From NCBI RefSeq assembly GCF_003668875.1, contig NZ_RAWM01000020.1:28228-92227 (forward strand): DNA of 64,000 bases, given 5' to 3'. The notes below the pieces were generated by a model. That model worked only from the letters and a program-made list of their open reading frames with translations. It had not been told where the DNA came from and did no database searches. This document shows, one piece after another, positions 44,725 through 53,429 of the stretch. Every line of letters starts with the position of its first letter. Positions within the stretch are counted from its first letter, which is position 1. The position numbers were made by a program, and so were the translations under genes. The stretch is from Corallococcus interemptor (GTDB lineage Bacteria > Myxococcota > Myxococcia > Myxococcales > Myxococcaceae).

Positions 44725-45579
44725 ATGGCGACGAGCACGGGCAGGACCGTGGCGGTCTGGGCGCTGGCGGCGGGGTTGTCCGCGTGCGCGGGGGCGCCGA
44801 AGCGCGCGGAAGCGGTGGCCGGGAGGGACGCCGGCTGGGTCCAGGTGTGGAGCGACGAGTTCAACGGCTCGGAGGTGGACGCGAGCAACTGGCGCATCCA
44901 GACCGACGTGCACGTGAACAACGAGCAGCAGCAGTACACGACGTCGCCGGACAACGTGTCGGTGAGCGGCGGCACGTTGAAGCTCACGGCGCGCTTCGAG
45001 ACGGCGAATGGCTATCCGTTCACGTCCGGCCGGGTGGAGAGCGCGGGCAAGCGGGAGTTCACGCACGCCCGCGTCGAGGCGCGCATCAAGCTGCCGGTGG
45101 GCGTGGGGCTCTGGCCGGCGTTCTGGATGCTGGGCGCGGACATTTCCAAGACGGGGTGGCCGGCGTGCGGTGAGCTCGACATCATGGAGAACGTCGGTTA
45201 CGGCGACTGGGTGTCCGTCGCGTTGCATGGGCCGGGCTACAGCGGCAACACGCCCATCAACGGACGCTTCCATCCGCGCACGCCGGTGAGTGACTGGCAC
45301 GAGTACGGCGTGGAGACGTCGCCGGAGGCCATCCACTGGTACATCGACGGGGAGCGCGTGAAGACCTCCACGCGCGAGGAGGTGGAGCGCCACGGCGCGT
45401 GGGCCTACGACAAGCCCCTCTTCATCATCTTCAACTTCGCGGTGGGCGGCGGGTATCCGGAGGGCGTGAACAAGACGAAGGAGCCGTACTTCGGCGTGCC
45501 TCGGTCCACGGTGGATCTGGTGCGCAACGCGCCGCAGACGATGGAAGTGGACTGGGTGCGCGTCTCCGAAAAGCGCTGA
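44725..45579 (+). CDS. GH16 endo-beta-1,3-glucanase lipoprotein, second copy
   Basis: A 284-residue paralogue of the glucanase at 42627 with no trefoil domain. From the ATG at 44725 (GTGAGG upstream) the signal peptide ends in LSAC. The catalytic domain fills the rest: VHVNNEQQQYT, ESAGKREFTHARVEARIKLP, GELDIMENVG (about residue 150) and WYIDGERVK. Almost every GH16 block is shared with the upstream copy, so the pair arose by duplication. The two enzymes may differ in substrate access because one has a binding module. Confidence 0.92.
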   Translation: MATSTGRTVAVWALAAGLSACAGAPKRAEAVAGRDAGWVQVWSDEFNGSEVDASNWRIQTDVHVNNEQQQYTTSPDNVSVSGGTLKLTARFETANGYPFTSGRVESAGKREFTHARVEARIKLPVGVGLWPAFWMLGADISKTGWPACGELDIMENVGYGDWVSVALHGPGYSGNTPINGRFHPRTPVSDWHEYGVETSPEAIHWYIDGERVKTSTREEVERHGAWAYDKPLFIIFNFAVGGGYPEGVNKTKEPYFGVPRSTVDLVRNAPQTMEVDWVRVSEKR

Positions 45580-45654
45580 CGCCATCCCTCCAACGGGGGA
45601 TGGTCCGCACCGCGACAGGGTTTCTAGGGTGTTCCTCCTCGGGAGGAACAAGCC

Positions 45655-46668
45655 ATGGCGGTCACGGTGGTGGTGGTGTCGGGGCCCATCGGCGCGGGGA
45701 AGACGACCCTCGCGCAGGGGCTCGCGCGGCGGTTCGGCGCGCGGCATCTCCACTCGGAGGATTTCCTGCGGAAGCACGGCGGTGAGGGTTCGCGGCGCGC
45801 CCGCCAGGAGCTGAGCCTCACGCTGGACAGCAACACGGGTGGGCGCTGGTTGGCGGAGGACGTGCGCACGGCGCTGCACGCCTCCAGGCTGATCATCGTG
45901 GATGCCGCGAGCAGCGAGGCCCAGCTGGATGCCCTGCGCACGACTCCCGGGCTCCGCATCGTGCACGTCCACCTGGCGGTCCCCGAGCCGGAGCAGGCCT
46001 TGCGCTACGCGGAGCCGGACCCTTTCGAGGCAGCCTGGGCGCATCCCGCCGAACGCGCGGTGCACCCGCTGGCCTCGTTGGCGAATCTCGTGGTGGACAC
46101 GGCGAGGACTCCGCCCGACGCGGTGCTCGTGCGGGTGGCCAGCCGGCTCGGGCTGTATGGGCGGCCCGGCGAACGGCTCGTGGACCTCATCATCCCGGGG
46201 CCTTCCGGCGACGTGGACCTGCGTCCGCTCACGGCGCAGCTCGCCCCCCACTACGCCGTCCTCCTCCGGTCGGCTCCGAAGCCCTCGCGCGAGGAACTGG
46301 AGGACGCCTTCGCCCGGGGCCACCGCGTGCTCGTCGAGGGCGCCGGGCCTTGCGCGAGCGGCTGTCTCCAGACAGCGGGCATCGCTCCGGGCCGGGTGCG
46401 GCGGACCGTCATGGTGTGCCGCTCGGAGGGCCACACGTTCGACTGGGTGGGACTGCGCGAGGCGGCTTCACTCAACGCCCCCACGGACCTGGCGCTCGTG
46501 CTCGCGGGGGACCTGAGCGCGACCAACTGGAACGCCCGGCGCTTCGACCAGCTCACCGACGCGGCCCGTCATCACCTGGAGGAACTGGAGCGCGTCGCGG
46601 GTGCGCCCGTGTCGTTCCTCGCCCCCTCTCCCCAGGCCCGCCACCTCATCGAGCGGCGGCCCTGGTGA
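45655..46668 (+). CDS. P-loop kinase fused to a shrunken adenylosuccinate synthetase-like domain
   Basis: A 337-residue cytosolic protein. Residues 1-165 are a nucleoside/nucleotide-kinase-like P-loop domain (VVSGPIGAGKTTLAQGLARR, IIVDAASSEAQ, VHVHLAVPE). The remainder matches the ends of adenylosuccinate synthetase as seen in bacterial fusion proteins: the region after ERLVDL, and the C-terminal FDWVGLREAASLNAPTDLAL plus NARRFDQLTDAARHHLEELE. The catalytic parts are missing: the GQ-GDEGKGK loop reads IIPGPSGDVD and the GGPNAGH region reads SAPKPSR. The domain is roughly 150 residues, not 400. It may be a catalytically dead sensor or an in-frame deletion product. Confidence 0.7.
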   Translation: MAVTVVVVSGPIGAGKTTLAQGLARRFGARHLHSEDFLRKHGGEGSRRARQELSLTLDSNTGGRWLAEDVRTALHASRLIIVDAASSEAQLDALRTTPGLRIVHVHLAVPEPEQALRYAEPDPFEAAWAHPAERAVHPLASLANLVVDTARTPPDAVLVRVASRLGLYGRPGERLVDLIIPGPSGDVDLRPLTAQLAPHYAVLLRSAPKPSREELEDAFARGHRVLVEGAGPCASGCLQTAGIAPGRVRRTVMVCRSEGHTFDWVGLREAASLNAPTDLALVLAGDLSATNWNARRFDQLTDAARHHLEELERVAGAPVSFLAPSPQARHLIERRPW

Positions 46669-46749
46669 GCCGGGCGACCACGATTTTCCGAAGCGCTTTC
46701 TGTTTTTCCGCGCCGCGGTGTCCAGACAGCAAACGTTCCTGGAGCCCGT

Positions 46750-48168
46750 GTGCCCCTCCCCTTCCCACCCCCGCGCCGATGGCTGCTGCCCGGGCTGCTG
46801 CTGCTCGGGTTCGCCACTCCGGCCGTGGCCATGCCCACTGGCCCTGGCGCCTTCTGCGCTGAAAATCCCACCGCGCCCGCGTGCCAGGGCACCCAGCCCG
46901 CCTGCACCTACTGTCACGTGGCCCCGCCCCAGCGGAACGGCTACGGCGCCGCGCTGGAGCCGCACCTCGCCCCCGGCAAGCCGCGCCCCCTCTCCGACGC
47001 GGACTTCGCCGCCGCCCTCCCCGCCGCGCTGCGCGCCATCGCCACCCAGGACACCGACGGCGACGGCGCCCCCAACCAGTTCGAGGTCGAGCAGGGCTCG
47101 CTCCCTGGCGACGCCTCCAGCGTCCCGCCCAGCGGCGTGTGCGGCGGCGGGGAGAACCCCCAGTTCAAGGTCTGCCAGTACGACACCCGGTTCGCGTACC
47201 GCCGCATGCTCAGCGACTTCTGCGGCACGTCCCCCACCTACGCCCAGGTGGCCACGTTCCGGGAGCTGGGCAGCGAGGAGAAGCAGCGCGCCTTCATCGA
47301 CCAGGAGCTGGACCGCTGCCTCCAGTCCGACTTCTGGCGCGGCAAGCACGGGCAGCTCTGGAAGGTGGCCCACCCCAAGATCCGCCCCGTCGGCTCCATC
47401 AAGTCCGGCGAGGACGCAGGCATCATCCCCCTGGCGGACTACTACGACGACTACGCCCTCTTCGCCTGGTCCCAGACGGACGACCACGACGCTCGCGACG
47501 TCCTCACCGCCAACTTCTACGTGAAGCGCTCAGGCAGCACGTACAGCGCCGCCAACAGCCTGTCGTCCCAGTTCGTGGAGGCCTCGCGCCGCGCCGGCAA
47601 CATGACGACCGCGTGGACGCTCACCTCGTTCGTGATGTTCACCGCGCTGCCGCGCAACGCCGCGTCGCAGATGTACCGCGCGTACCTGGGCCTGGACATC
47701 GCGAAGCAGGAGGGCCTGCACAGCGTCCCCAACGAGCCGCGCGACTACGACGCCAAGGGCGTCCAGGCGCCCCAGTGCGCCGCGTGCCACGCGACGTTGG
47801 ATCCGCTGTCGTATCCGTACCGCAACTACAACGGCCTGGGCGGGCTGCCCAACCGCTACATCCCCAACCGGCTGGAGCTGCTGTTCCCCAACGAAGTGGC
47901 CACGCTCAAGAACACGCCGGAACAGGGCGTCATCCTGGGCCAGCCGGTGAACACCCTCATGGACTGGGCCCGGGTCGCCGCCAACAGCGACGCCTTCGCC
48001 ATCTCCACCGTCACGGACTACTGGAAGCTGCTCGTCGGCCACGCGCCATTGCCTGAAGAGAACGAGGAGTTCGTCCGCACCTGGCAGGCCTTCCGCACCA
48101 CGCACGCCTACCGCGTGCAGAAGATGCTTCACGACCTCATCCGCACGGAGGCCTACGGTGCGCCCTGA
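46750..48168 (+). CDS. Exported multi-heme c-type cytochrome-like protein
   Basis: A 472-residue exported protein from a GTG at 46750 (CTGGAG upstream). The signal peptide ends at AVA. Two heme c motifs, CTYCH (about 56-60) and CAACH (about 344-348), are present, plus a calcium-like DTDGDGAPNQFE loop (about 100). The middle (AYRRMLSDFCGTSPTYAQVA, TLTSFVMFTALPRN) recalls the DUF1592/1588 proteins of planctomycetes and myxobacteria. The next two genes complete the set with a lipoprotein and a DUF1501 protein. Overlap of 11 bp with the next gene shows an operon. Its redox partner is unknown. Confidence 0.75.
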   Translation: MPLPFPPPRRWLLPGLLLLGFATPAVAMPTGPGAFCAENPTAPACQGTQPACTYCHVAPPQRNGYGAALEPHLAPGKPRPLSDADFAAALPAALRAIATQDTDGDGAPNQFEVEQGSLPGDASSVPPSGVCGGGENPQFKVCQYDTRFAYRRMLSDFCGTSPTYAQVATFRELGSEEKQRAFIDQELDRCLQSDFWRGKHGQLWKVAHPKIRPVGSIKSGEDAGIIPLADYYDDYALFAWSQTDDHDARDVLTANFYVKRSGSTYSAANSLSSQFVEASRRAGNMTTAWTLTSFVMFTALPRNAASQMYRAYLGLDIAKQEGLHSVPNEPRDYDAKGVQAPQCAACHATLDPLSYPYRNYNGLGGLPNRYIPNRLELLFPNEVATLKNTPEQGVILGQPVNTLMDWARVAANSDAFAISTVTDYWKLLVGHAPLPEENEEFVRTWQAFRTTHAYRVQKMLHDLIRTEAYGAP

Positions 48169-48817
48169 ACGCCTGCTGTTGACCTGTCTGCTCCTCACGG
48201 GCTGCTCCGATACAATCCCGCCCGCAGTCGACCTGGGCCCGGACGCGAACCCCGGCGTCACGCCCGTGTGGGACGGCGGCGTCGCGAAGTCCCAGAAGGG
48301 GAACCTGCGCTTCAAGGGCCCCGAGCGCCTGTCGCTCGACCTGGCCCAGGCGCTGGAGCTACCCGCGGCGTCCGTGTGCAACGAACTGGGCCAGTACCCC
48401 TGCCAGAACGTGCACGGCGTGGCGCTGGGCGGCGTGGACCCCTACGAGCACAGCGTCTACGAGACCGCCTCCGTCACGGGCGCCACCACGCCCATCGCCG
48501 TGGAGCGCACCGTGCTCTCCGCGTGCAACGCGCGCATCGCGCTGGACGTGAAGACGCCTGCCTCCGCGGTGGTGTTCAAGGGCGTGGTGCTCACCGCGGA
48601 CGGCAAGCTGGCGGATGCCGCGAGCCCCGCCGTGGCCACGGCGGTGACGTCCCTGGTGCGCCGCGCGTGGCTGCGAGACCCGACGCAGGACGAGCGGGAC
48701 ACGCTGGTCCGGCTGTCCGCCGACGTGCAGGCCACTGGCGTGGCCACTCCGGGCGTCGCCTGGATGCAGGCCGCGTGTCTCGCCGTCTTCTCTTCCGCCG
48801 AAGCCGTCTTCTACTGA
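48158..48817 (+). CDS. Lipoprotein of the cytochrome/DUF1501 operon
   Basis: A 219-residue protein that starts at a GTG inside the cytochrome gene. The signal peptide ends in LLLTGC. A short linker is followed by a domain with paired cysteines (VCNELGQYPC) and a helical end (LVRRAWLRDPTQDERDTLVR) that resembles the PSD-type helical domains of DUF1592-family proteins. I do not recognise a specific function. The position between a heme protein and a Tat-exported DUF1501 protein suggests a periplasmic or outer-membrane complex. Confidence 0.7.
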   Translation: MRPERLLLTCLLLTGCSDTIPPAVDLGPDANPGVTPVWDGGVAKSQKGNLRFKGPERLSLDLAQALELPAASVCNELGQYPCQNVHGVALGGVDPYEHSVYETASVTGATTPIAVERTVLSACNARIALDVKTPASAVVFKGVVLTADGKLADAASPAVATAVTSLVRRAWLRDPTQDERDTLVRLSADVQATGVATPGVAWMQAACLAVFSSAEAVFY

Positions 48818-48829
48818 GGAACCCACGCC

Positions 48830-50368
48830 ATGACGCTCAAGACCACGGGCCGGCTGTCGCGCCGCGAGATGCTGCGAGCCCTGTCGCTCTGCGCCGCGGG
48901 CACCACGCTTGCGCCCTTCCTCTCCGGCTGCCGGGACTCGCTCCAGACGCCTGAGTCCCTGGAGAAGCTGGGCCAGCAGCGCGACAGGCTCGACGGCAAG
49001 CCGAAGTTCCTCATCGTCATCGGGGCGGCGGGGGGCGCGTCCATCGTGGACAGCTTCCTCGCGGTGCGCCAGTCCGAGTCCGCCAACGCCGCGGGGCTCA
49101 ACACCTTCCCGGACGCGCAGGTGCAGGGCGTGGCGGACAGCCCGTTCCGCGCGGTGAAGTACAGCAACTCGCGGCTGGGGAGCATCAACATCCCGGTCAA
49201 CACCGACCAGCTGGCGTTCGTGAAGAAGCACGCGCACGAGATGCTGGTGGCCACCTCCGTGGGCACGTCCGTGAACCACGGCATCGCGCAGAAGCGCTCG
49301 CTCACCGGCAACGGCGCCTGGCGGGGCCGCACGCTCCAGGAGGCCGTCGCGCTCCAGTGGGGAAACGGCATGCCGCTGCCCAACGTCAACATGGGCACCG
49401 GCGGCTACGCCGAGCGTGGCACCGATGACAGCCTGCCCCTGTCCTGCTTCGGCGAGCCCGTGGTCAACCCGTCCCTGTGGCCCCTGGGCCTGGACGGCTC
49501 GCGAGGCATCGCGGGAGCGCCGTCGAAGGACGTCATCGCGCTGGCTCGGAGCACGCGGGACGCGCTGGATTCCAAGTCCATCTTCGGCCGCACGTTCCAG
49601 GACAGCGCCGCGCTGAAGCGCTGGAGCGAGCAGCGCGGCGTGCAGCAGCCGAAGCTGGAGGCGCTGGACCTCATCACGAAGCTCAACGTCCTGCCGGACC
49701 TGCCGGCCATCCCGCTGTCGAAGTACGGACTTGCGAGCTCACCGGACGGGGCGCGGCTGCGCGAGGTGTTCCCCGGCTTCTTCACCGACCCGGTGCAGGG
49801 TCAGGCGGCGCTCGCGTTCCTGCTCCTCAAGTACCGCGTGTCCGTGTCGGTGACGCTGGGGCCGGACTTCAACGTCGCGGTGGGCGGGCCCAACGGCATC
49901 GCCAATCCGCCGCTCGCGTTCGACATCAGCCACAACGACCACCGGGGCGGCCAGGCCTTCATGTGGGCGCGCATCCTGTCCACGGTGGATTCGCTCATCA
50001 CGCTGCTGAAGGCGGAGCCCTTCGACGCGCAGACGGGCGAGTCCATGTGGGACCGCACGCTCATCTACGTGGCCACGGAGTTCGGCCGCACGCGCCCACG
50101 GCCCTCCGGCGCCACGGAGTTCGGTTCAGGCCACGACCTCAACAACGGCTTCCTCCTGCTGTCGCCCATGGTGAAGGGGAACACCGTGCTGGGGGGCGTG
50201 GATCCGAACACCACGCTCACCTACGGCTTCGACGCGCGCACTGGGGCGCCGCAGCCGGGAAAGCTCACGTCCAACGAGCCGGACATCTTCTCCGGAGTCC
50301 TCACCGCCATGGGCGCGGACCTGAGCGGCAGCGGTCTGCCGGACGCCAGCGCCTTCAAGCGGGCCTGA
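48830..50368 (+). CDS. DUF1501 protein, Tat-exported
   Basis: A 512-residue member of the alkaline-phosphatase-like DUF1501 family. The N-terminus LSRREMLRALSLCAAGTT is a twin-arginine signal followed by FLSGC, a lipobox. The body has KFLIVIGAAGGASIVDSF, TSVGTSVNHGIAQ, and YVATEFGRTRP with GSGHDLNNGFLLLSPMVKG, the family landmarks. It closes a three-gene operon, 12 bp after the lipoprotein. Such genes commonly accompany DUF1800 or cytochrome genes in aquatic and soil bacteria; the reaction is not known. Confidence 0.85.
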   Translation: MTLKTTGRLSRREMLRALSLCAAGTTLAPFLSGCRDSLQTPESLEKLGQQRDRLDGKPKFLIVIGAAGGASIVDSFLAVRQSESANAAGLNTFPDAQVQGVADSPFRAVKYSNSRLGSINIPVNTDQLAFVKKHAHEMLVATSVGTSVNHGIAQKRSLTGNGAWRGRTLQEAVALQWGNGMPLPNVNMGTGGYAERGTDDSLPLSCFGEPVVNPSLWPLGLDGSRGIAGAPSKDVIALARSTRDALDSKSIFGRTFQDSAALKRWSEQRGVQQPKLEALDLITKLNVLPDLPAIPLSKYGLASSPDGARLREVFPGFFTDPVQGQAALAFLLLKYRVSVSVTLGPDFNVAVGGPNGIANPPLAFDISHNDHRGGQAFMWARILSTVDSLITLLKAEPFDAQTGESMWDRTLIYVATEFGRTRPRPSGATEFGSGHDLNNGFLLLSPMVKGNTVLGGVDPNTTLTYGFDARTGAPQPGKLTSNEPDIFSGVLTAMGADLSGSGLPDASAFKRA

Positions 50369-50544
50369 GGCGTTCCCGCCCGCCAGAAGCGCTGGCCAAT
50401 CAGGTCGCCAGCAAGCCTGCGATCCGAATCTCTCCGTGAAGACAGACACATCGCAGAGCGCGGCAATAAGCCGCGACGTCGTGCATGGACGGGCGTCAAA
50501 CCGGTCCACGGATGAAGCTGCCCGCCCGGGCCCGGTTCCATCAA

Positions 50545-50569
50545 AACCTGTCCGACAGTCGGACAGGTT
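50545..50569. repeat. Palindromic repeat, copy 3 (perfect)
   Basis: AACCTGTCCGAC-A-GTCGGACAGGTT, perfect over 25 bp, preceded by CCCGGGCCCGGTTCC. Confidence 0.9.
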
Positions 50570-50694
50570 CGCGCCGTATGAAGCCAAGGACACGTGCATC
50601 ACGGAGTGCAGCGGTGGCCCGCGACCGATGCGCCGGCAGGGACGTCAGGACAGAGCCACGCGAAGAGGCGCTTGGCCAGACCCGGGCGCCGCCA

Positions 50695-50719
50695 GATCGG
50701 TCCAGCAGTCAGACAGGTT
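50695..50719. repeat. Palindromic repeat, copy 4 (degenerate)
   Basis: GATCGGTCCAGC-A-GTCAGACAGGTT, recognisable by spacing and the intact right arm, 150 bp after copy 3. Confidence 0.6.
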
Positions 50720-50830
50720 TCCGCCAAATGAAGTCCCAGGCCACACCCACCCGGCAGCGTGCAACGACGTACTCGCGGGCACCAAGAAGGGATGCGGCCG
50801 GACGCCCCTACCTGAACCGGGTTCCCTCAA

Positions 50831-50855
50831 AACCAGTCCGACTGTCGGACCGGCT
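50831..50855. repeat. Palindromic repeat, copy 5 (diverged)
   Basis: AACCAGTCCGAC-T-GTCGGACCGGCT, with paired changes in both arms that largely keep the stem, preceded by ACCGGGTTCCCTC as in copies 2 and 3. Confidence 0.75.
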
Positions 50856-50965
50856 TCCGGCGCATGAGGCCCGTGACAGCGATTGCCGCCAGGGGCACGC
50901 TGCCATTCGTGGGCAGATGCCACGGTGAGTCACGGGCAGAGACGCCCGCCCGGGGGCGGTTGCCG

Positions 50966-50998
50966 AAAAACCTGTCCGACAGTCGGACAGGTTTTTTT
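50966..50998. repeat. Palindromic repeat, copy 6, terminator-like
   Basis: A perfect 31-bp palindrome (five A, CCTGTCCGAC, A, GTCGGACAGG, five T) running into seven T on the plus strand. It has every feature of an intrinsic terminator and could end transcripts reaching it from the DUF1501 operon. Confidence 0.85.
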
Positions 50999-51077
50999 CG
51001 TCCGGCTCCGGAGGGGGCCTCACGCGTCCATGTCAGACCCCTGTGGTTGGATGGCCATGCTGTGACGAGGAGGGGGA

Positions 51078-52073
51078 ATGGGGATGGGACACGGCGGGCT
51101 CGTGGCGTACGTGGAAGCGCAGATTGAGCGCGACATCGCGCTGGGACGGATTCACCCGAGCGGGCAGTTCGGCTCGGAAGCGAAGCTGGCGCGTCACTAT
51201 GACGTCTGCCGGGGCACCACGCGTGAAGCGCTGCGGCGGCTGGCGGCGCGGGGCGTGGTGGTGCAGCGGCCTGGACGCAAGACGCGCGCGGTGCCACTGG
51301 ATGAGTCCCTGTCGCTGGAGAACCTGGGCCTGGCGCTGCATGACACGCGCTCGCCGGATGCCCGGTGGCTCCTGGAGGGCTACTTCAGTCTCCGGCGGCA
51401 GGTGCTGGTGGAGCTCCTGTCCGACTGCTGCGCACGGGCCTCCAAGCGGGACCTGGACCAACTGGGGAGCATCTGCTTCGGGCTTTGGGACGCGGCGCGC
51501 TGGGAGTCGGGGGCTTCCTGCGCCCAGGTGGAATTCGAGTTGCTGCGGCTGGCGGCCCGGGTAGCGGACCGGCCCGGGCACGTGCTCCTCGTGCAGTCCC
51601 TGCAGCGGGCCTTCATGGTCGGCGCGGCCCAGTTGCTGCCTCTTCTGGGAGGTGAGCCGCTGCGCCAGTGGGCCAACTGCGCGAAGGATGCCCTGCATGA
51701 TCGCGATACGCGGGCCATTCAGCACGACCTGCCGGCGCTGATGAAGGCACACGATGACCTTGTACTGGATGCATTCGCACCTGCGCCTCGGATACCCGCG
51801 GCCCCCGAGGCCCACCCCATCAAAGAGGGCAGCCTCGGTGCGCCCGTGGCAGCCGTCGAGCCGGAGGATGATGCGCCTGAGGCATGCCCTTGCGTCGAGG
51901 GGCGGAGCCTCGGTCCCGTTGCGCCGGAGCTTACGACCCGAGAGAGAGGGGATGGGCTCGGCCTCCTTCACGCCGACGCTCCACCCACGAGGCCCTGTGG
52001 ACCCCCCTGCGCGAACGTTGCTTCCGCCCAGAAGGGGTCACCGCGCCTCGATCATCCTGCTCAGCCGCCGTAG
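51078..52073 (+). CDS. GntR-family transcriptional regulator
   Basis: A 331-residue regulator. The GntR winged helix is at about 10-80 (YVEAQIERDIALGRIHPSGQ, then FGSEAKLARHYDVCRGTTRE and LRRLAARGVVVQRPGRK). Residues about 85-240 are all helical, like an FCD-type effector domain but without clear metal ligands. The C-terminal 90 residues are Pro/Ala-rich and probably disordered. ATGs at 51078 and 51084 both fit; GGAGG spacing favours 51084. The last 13 bp overlap the convergent Cys-rich lipoprotein gene. Target genes are not evident. Confidence 0.8.
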   Translation: MGMGHGGLVAYVEAQIERDIALGRIHPSGQFGSEAKLARHYDVCRGTTREALRRLAARGVVVQRPGRKTRAVPLDESLSLENLGLALHDTRSPDARWLLEGYFSLRRQVLVELLSDCCARASKRDLDQLGSICFGLWDAARWESGASCAQVEFELLRLAARVADRPGHVLLVQSLQRAFMVGAAQLLPLLGGEPLRQWANCAKDALHDRDTRAIQHDLPALMKAHDDLVLDAFAPAPRIPAAPEAHPIKEGSLGAPVAAVEPEDDAPEACPCVEGRSLGPVAPELTTRERGDGLGLLHADAPPTRPCGPPCANVASAQKGSPRLDHPAQPP

Positions 52074-52345
52074 CAGTTCAGGGTCGAGCCGCCGCAGTAG
52101 CTGGAGCCGGAGTTGCTCCAGGAGCCCGCGGAGTTGGTGCAGATCTGATTCTGCCGGCGCTCCAGCGTGGGCGTGCAGCAGCCCACCTTGATGGTGCGCG
52201 TCTGGCCGGGGATGCAGCCGGCCTGCGCGGACACCTCCTGCGCGTCCTCCTGCACCGGAGCGCCCTCCTCGGGGGCCTCCACGCCACAGCCCACGGTCCC
52301 CAGCAGACAGCCCATCAGCAACAGCCCGCGCTTCAGCGTCTTCAT
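52061..52345 (-). CDS. Small cysteine-rich lipoprotein
   Basis: A 94-residue exported protein from the ATG at 52345. The signal peptide ends in GTVGC (Cys20 lipidated). After an acidic linker comes a compact domain with six cysteines (CIPGQTRTIKVGCCTPTLER, then RQNQIC, SYCGGSTLNCYGG), the pattern of a small disulfide-bonded fold. I do not recognise a family. It overlaps the GntR gene end to end by 13 bp. Confidence 0.75.
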   Translation of the reverse strand: MKTLKRGLLLMGCLLGTVGCGVEAPEEGAPVQEDAQEVSAQAGCIPGQTRTIKVGCCTPTLERRQNQICTNSAGSWSNSGSSYCGGSTLNCYGG

Positions 52346-52385
52346 GTGTCGCTCCCGGTGTGAGTCACTGCCGTCCGGGACGCTA

Positions 52386-53228
52386 TCAGGGACTTCCGGC
52401 CCCACCAGGATGTACTGGATTCCCCGAGCCGGGCAGTCGGGCCCACAACACCGTGGCGTTGGGCCTCGCGGGCTCCGGGGTGATGCCCAGCTTCTTGAAG
52501 TCCTTCGAGTAGCGCGAGCCCTTCAGCACCACCCACCGGCGTGCCACGCGCCGGGCCTCGTCCACCGTGTCGCGCGTCAGCGGCGAATAGTCCGCGTGGC
52601 GGCGCAGCGCTTCGAACGCGGCGGAGGACTTGCGCTCGCGCTCGAACATCGGATCGAAGAGCACCACGTCGAACGCACCGTCCGGCAGCGCGCGCAGATA
52701 CGCCGCCGCGTCCGCGTGCACCACCTGCACCGGGCAGGAGGCCGGGTGGCGCTCCAGCCCCTCCAGTCCGTGACGCACCAGCAGGTAGAGCGCCGGGCTC
52801 TTCTCCAGCGCGGTGACGCTCCCGCCCGGCCCCACCAGCCTCGCCGCCACTTGCGCGTCCGCGCCCAGCCCCAGGGTGCAGTCCAGCACGCGCTCCCCTT
52901 CGCGCAGCCCCGCGACGCGCACCAACTGGTCCTCCATCACGCCCGCATCCAGCTGCTTCACCCGCAGGTGCGCCAGGCCCGGTGAGAAGCGCAGCGTGCC
53001 TTCCGCGTCCACCAGGGACACCGCCGTGGACTCGAAGACGACCAGCGCGTCCGCCGTGTCGGTGAGCAGCTTCTTCAGGGGCAGCTTGTGGTGACGCTCC
53101 ACATACGGCACCCCCACCTCCTCCGCCGCGCTCCGCGCACGCTGTGCGAGCGGTGCGTCCACCCGGTCCGATGTGGTGACCACCAGCGGCTGGCGGGCGG
53201 AAGGCGGCGTTTCGGACGGACGGGACAT
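52386..53228 (-). CDS. RsmJ-like class I methyltransferase
   Basis: A 280-residue SAM-dependent methyltransferase from the ATG at 53228. It has an N-terminal region (VVTTSDRVDAPLAQRARSAA, YVERHHKLPLKKLL), motif I VLDCTLGLGADAQVAARLVG, an acidic strand end VTALEKSP, and the catalytic FDVVLFDPMFERERK. DPMF is the signature of RsmJ, which methylates G1516 of 16S rRNA; the N-terminal arrangement also fits. The rRNA target is inferred from the family. Confidence 0.75.
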   Translation of the reverse strand: MSRPSETPPSARQPLVVTTSDRVDAPLAQRARSAAEEVGVPYVERHHKLPLKKLLTDTADALVVFESTAVSLVDAEGTLRFSPGLAHLRVKQLDAGVMEDQLVRVAGLREGERVLDCTLGLGADAQVAARLVGPGGSVTALEKSPALYLLVRHGLEGLERHPASCPVQVVHADAAAYLRALPDGAFDVVLFDPMFERERKSSAAFEALRRHADYSPLTRDTVDEARRVARRWVVLKGSRYSKDFKKLGITPEPARPNATVLWARLPGSGNPVHPGGAGSP

Positions 53229-53429
53229 GGACCGGTCCAGCCTACCCCGCGCGCAAGCCGTCCCTCCGGGAGCATTCCCCTGTCCACTCCCCGCCACCCG
53301 TCCGACACCCGCGACGCATGGCCCCACCCGGCGCCCCTTCTTACTTCTTTCCCATCACGCGGGGATGTCATGGAAACCGCGTTCATACGGCCTTGCCGGT
53401 TCAGGCCGTGGATGAAGAGGGGGAAGGAC

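Larger units (their letters stand above)
50369..51077. other. 709-bp intergenic repeat region
   Basis: Between the DUF1501 stop and the GntR gene lie four copies of the 25-bp palindrome at about 140-bp intervals, with partly conserved flanks (a CCCGG-rich stretch before, CGCCGTATGAAG-like after). Apparent short frames here are translations of the repeats and I see no gene. Confidence 0.75.

Noticed and set aside
43795..46434. A minus-strand open frame of about 880 codons opposite the GH16 and kinase genes
   Set aside because: Spans four well-supported plus-strand genes and has shadow composition.
50545..50998. Possible CRISPR array from the spaced palindromes
   Set aside because: Copies differ from one another, spacers are about 110-125 bp and not uniform, the repeats are full palindromes, and there are no cas genes.
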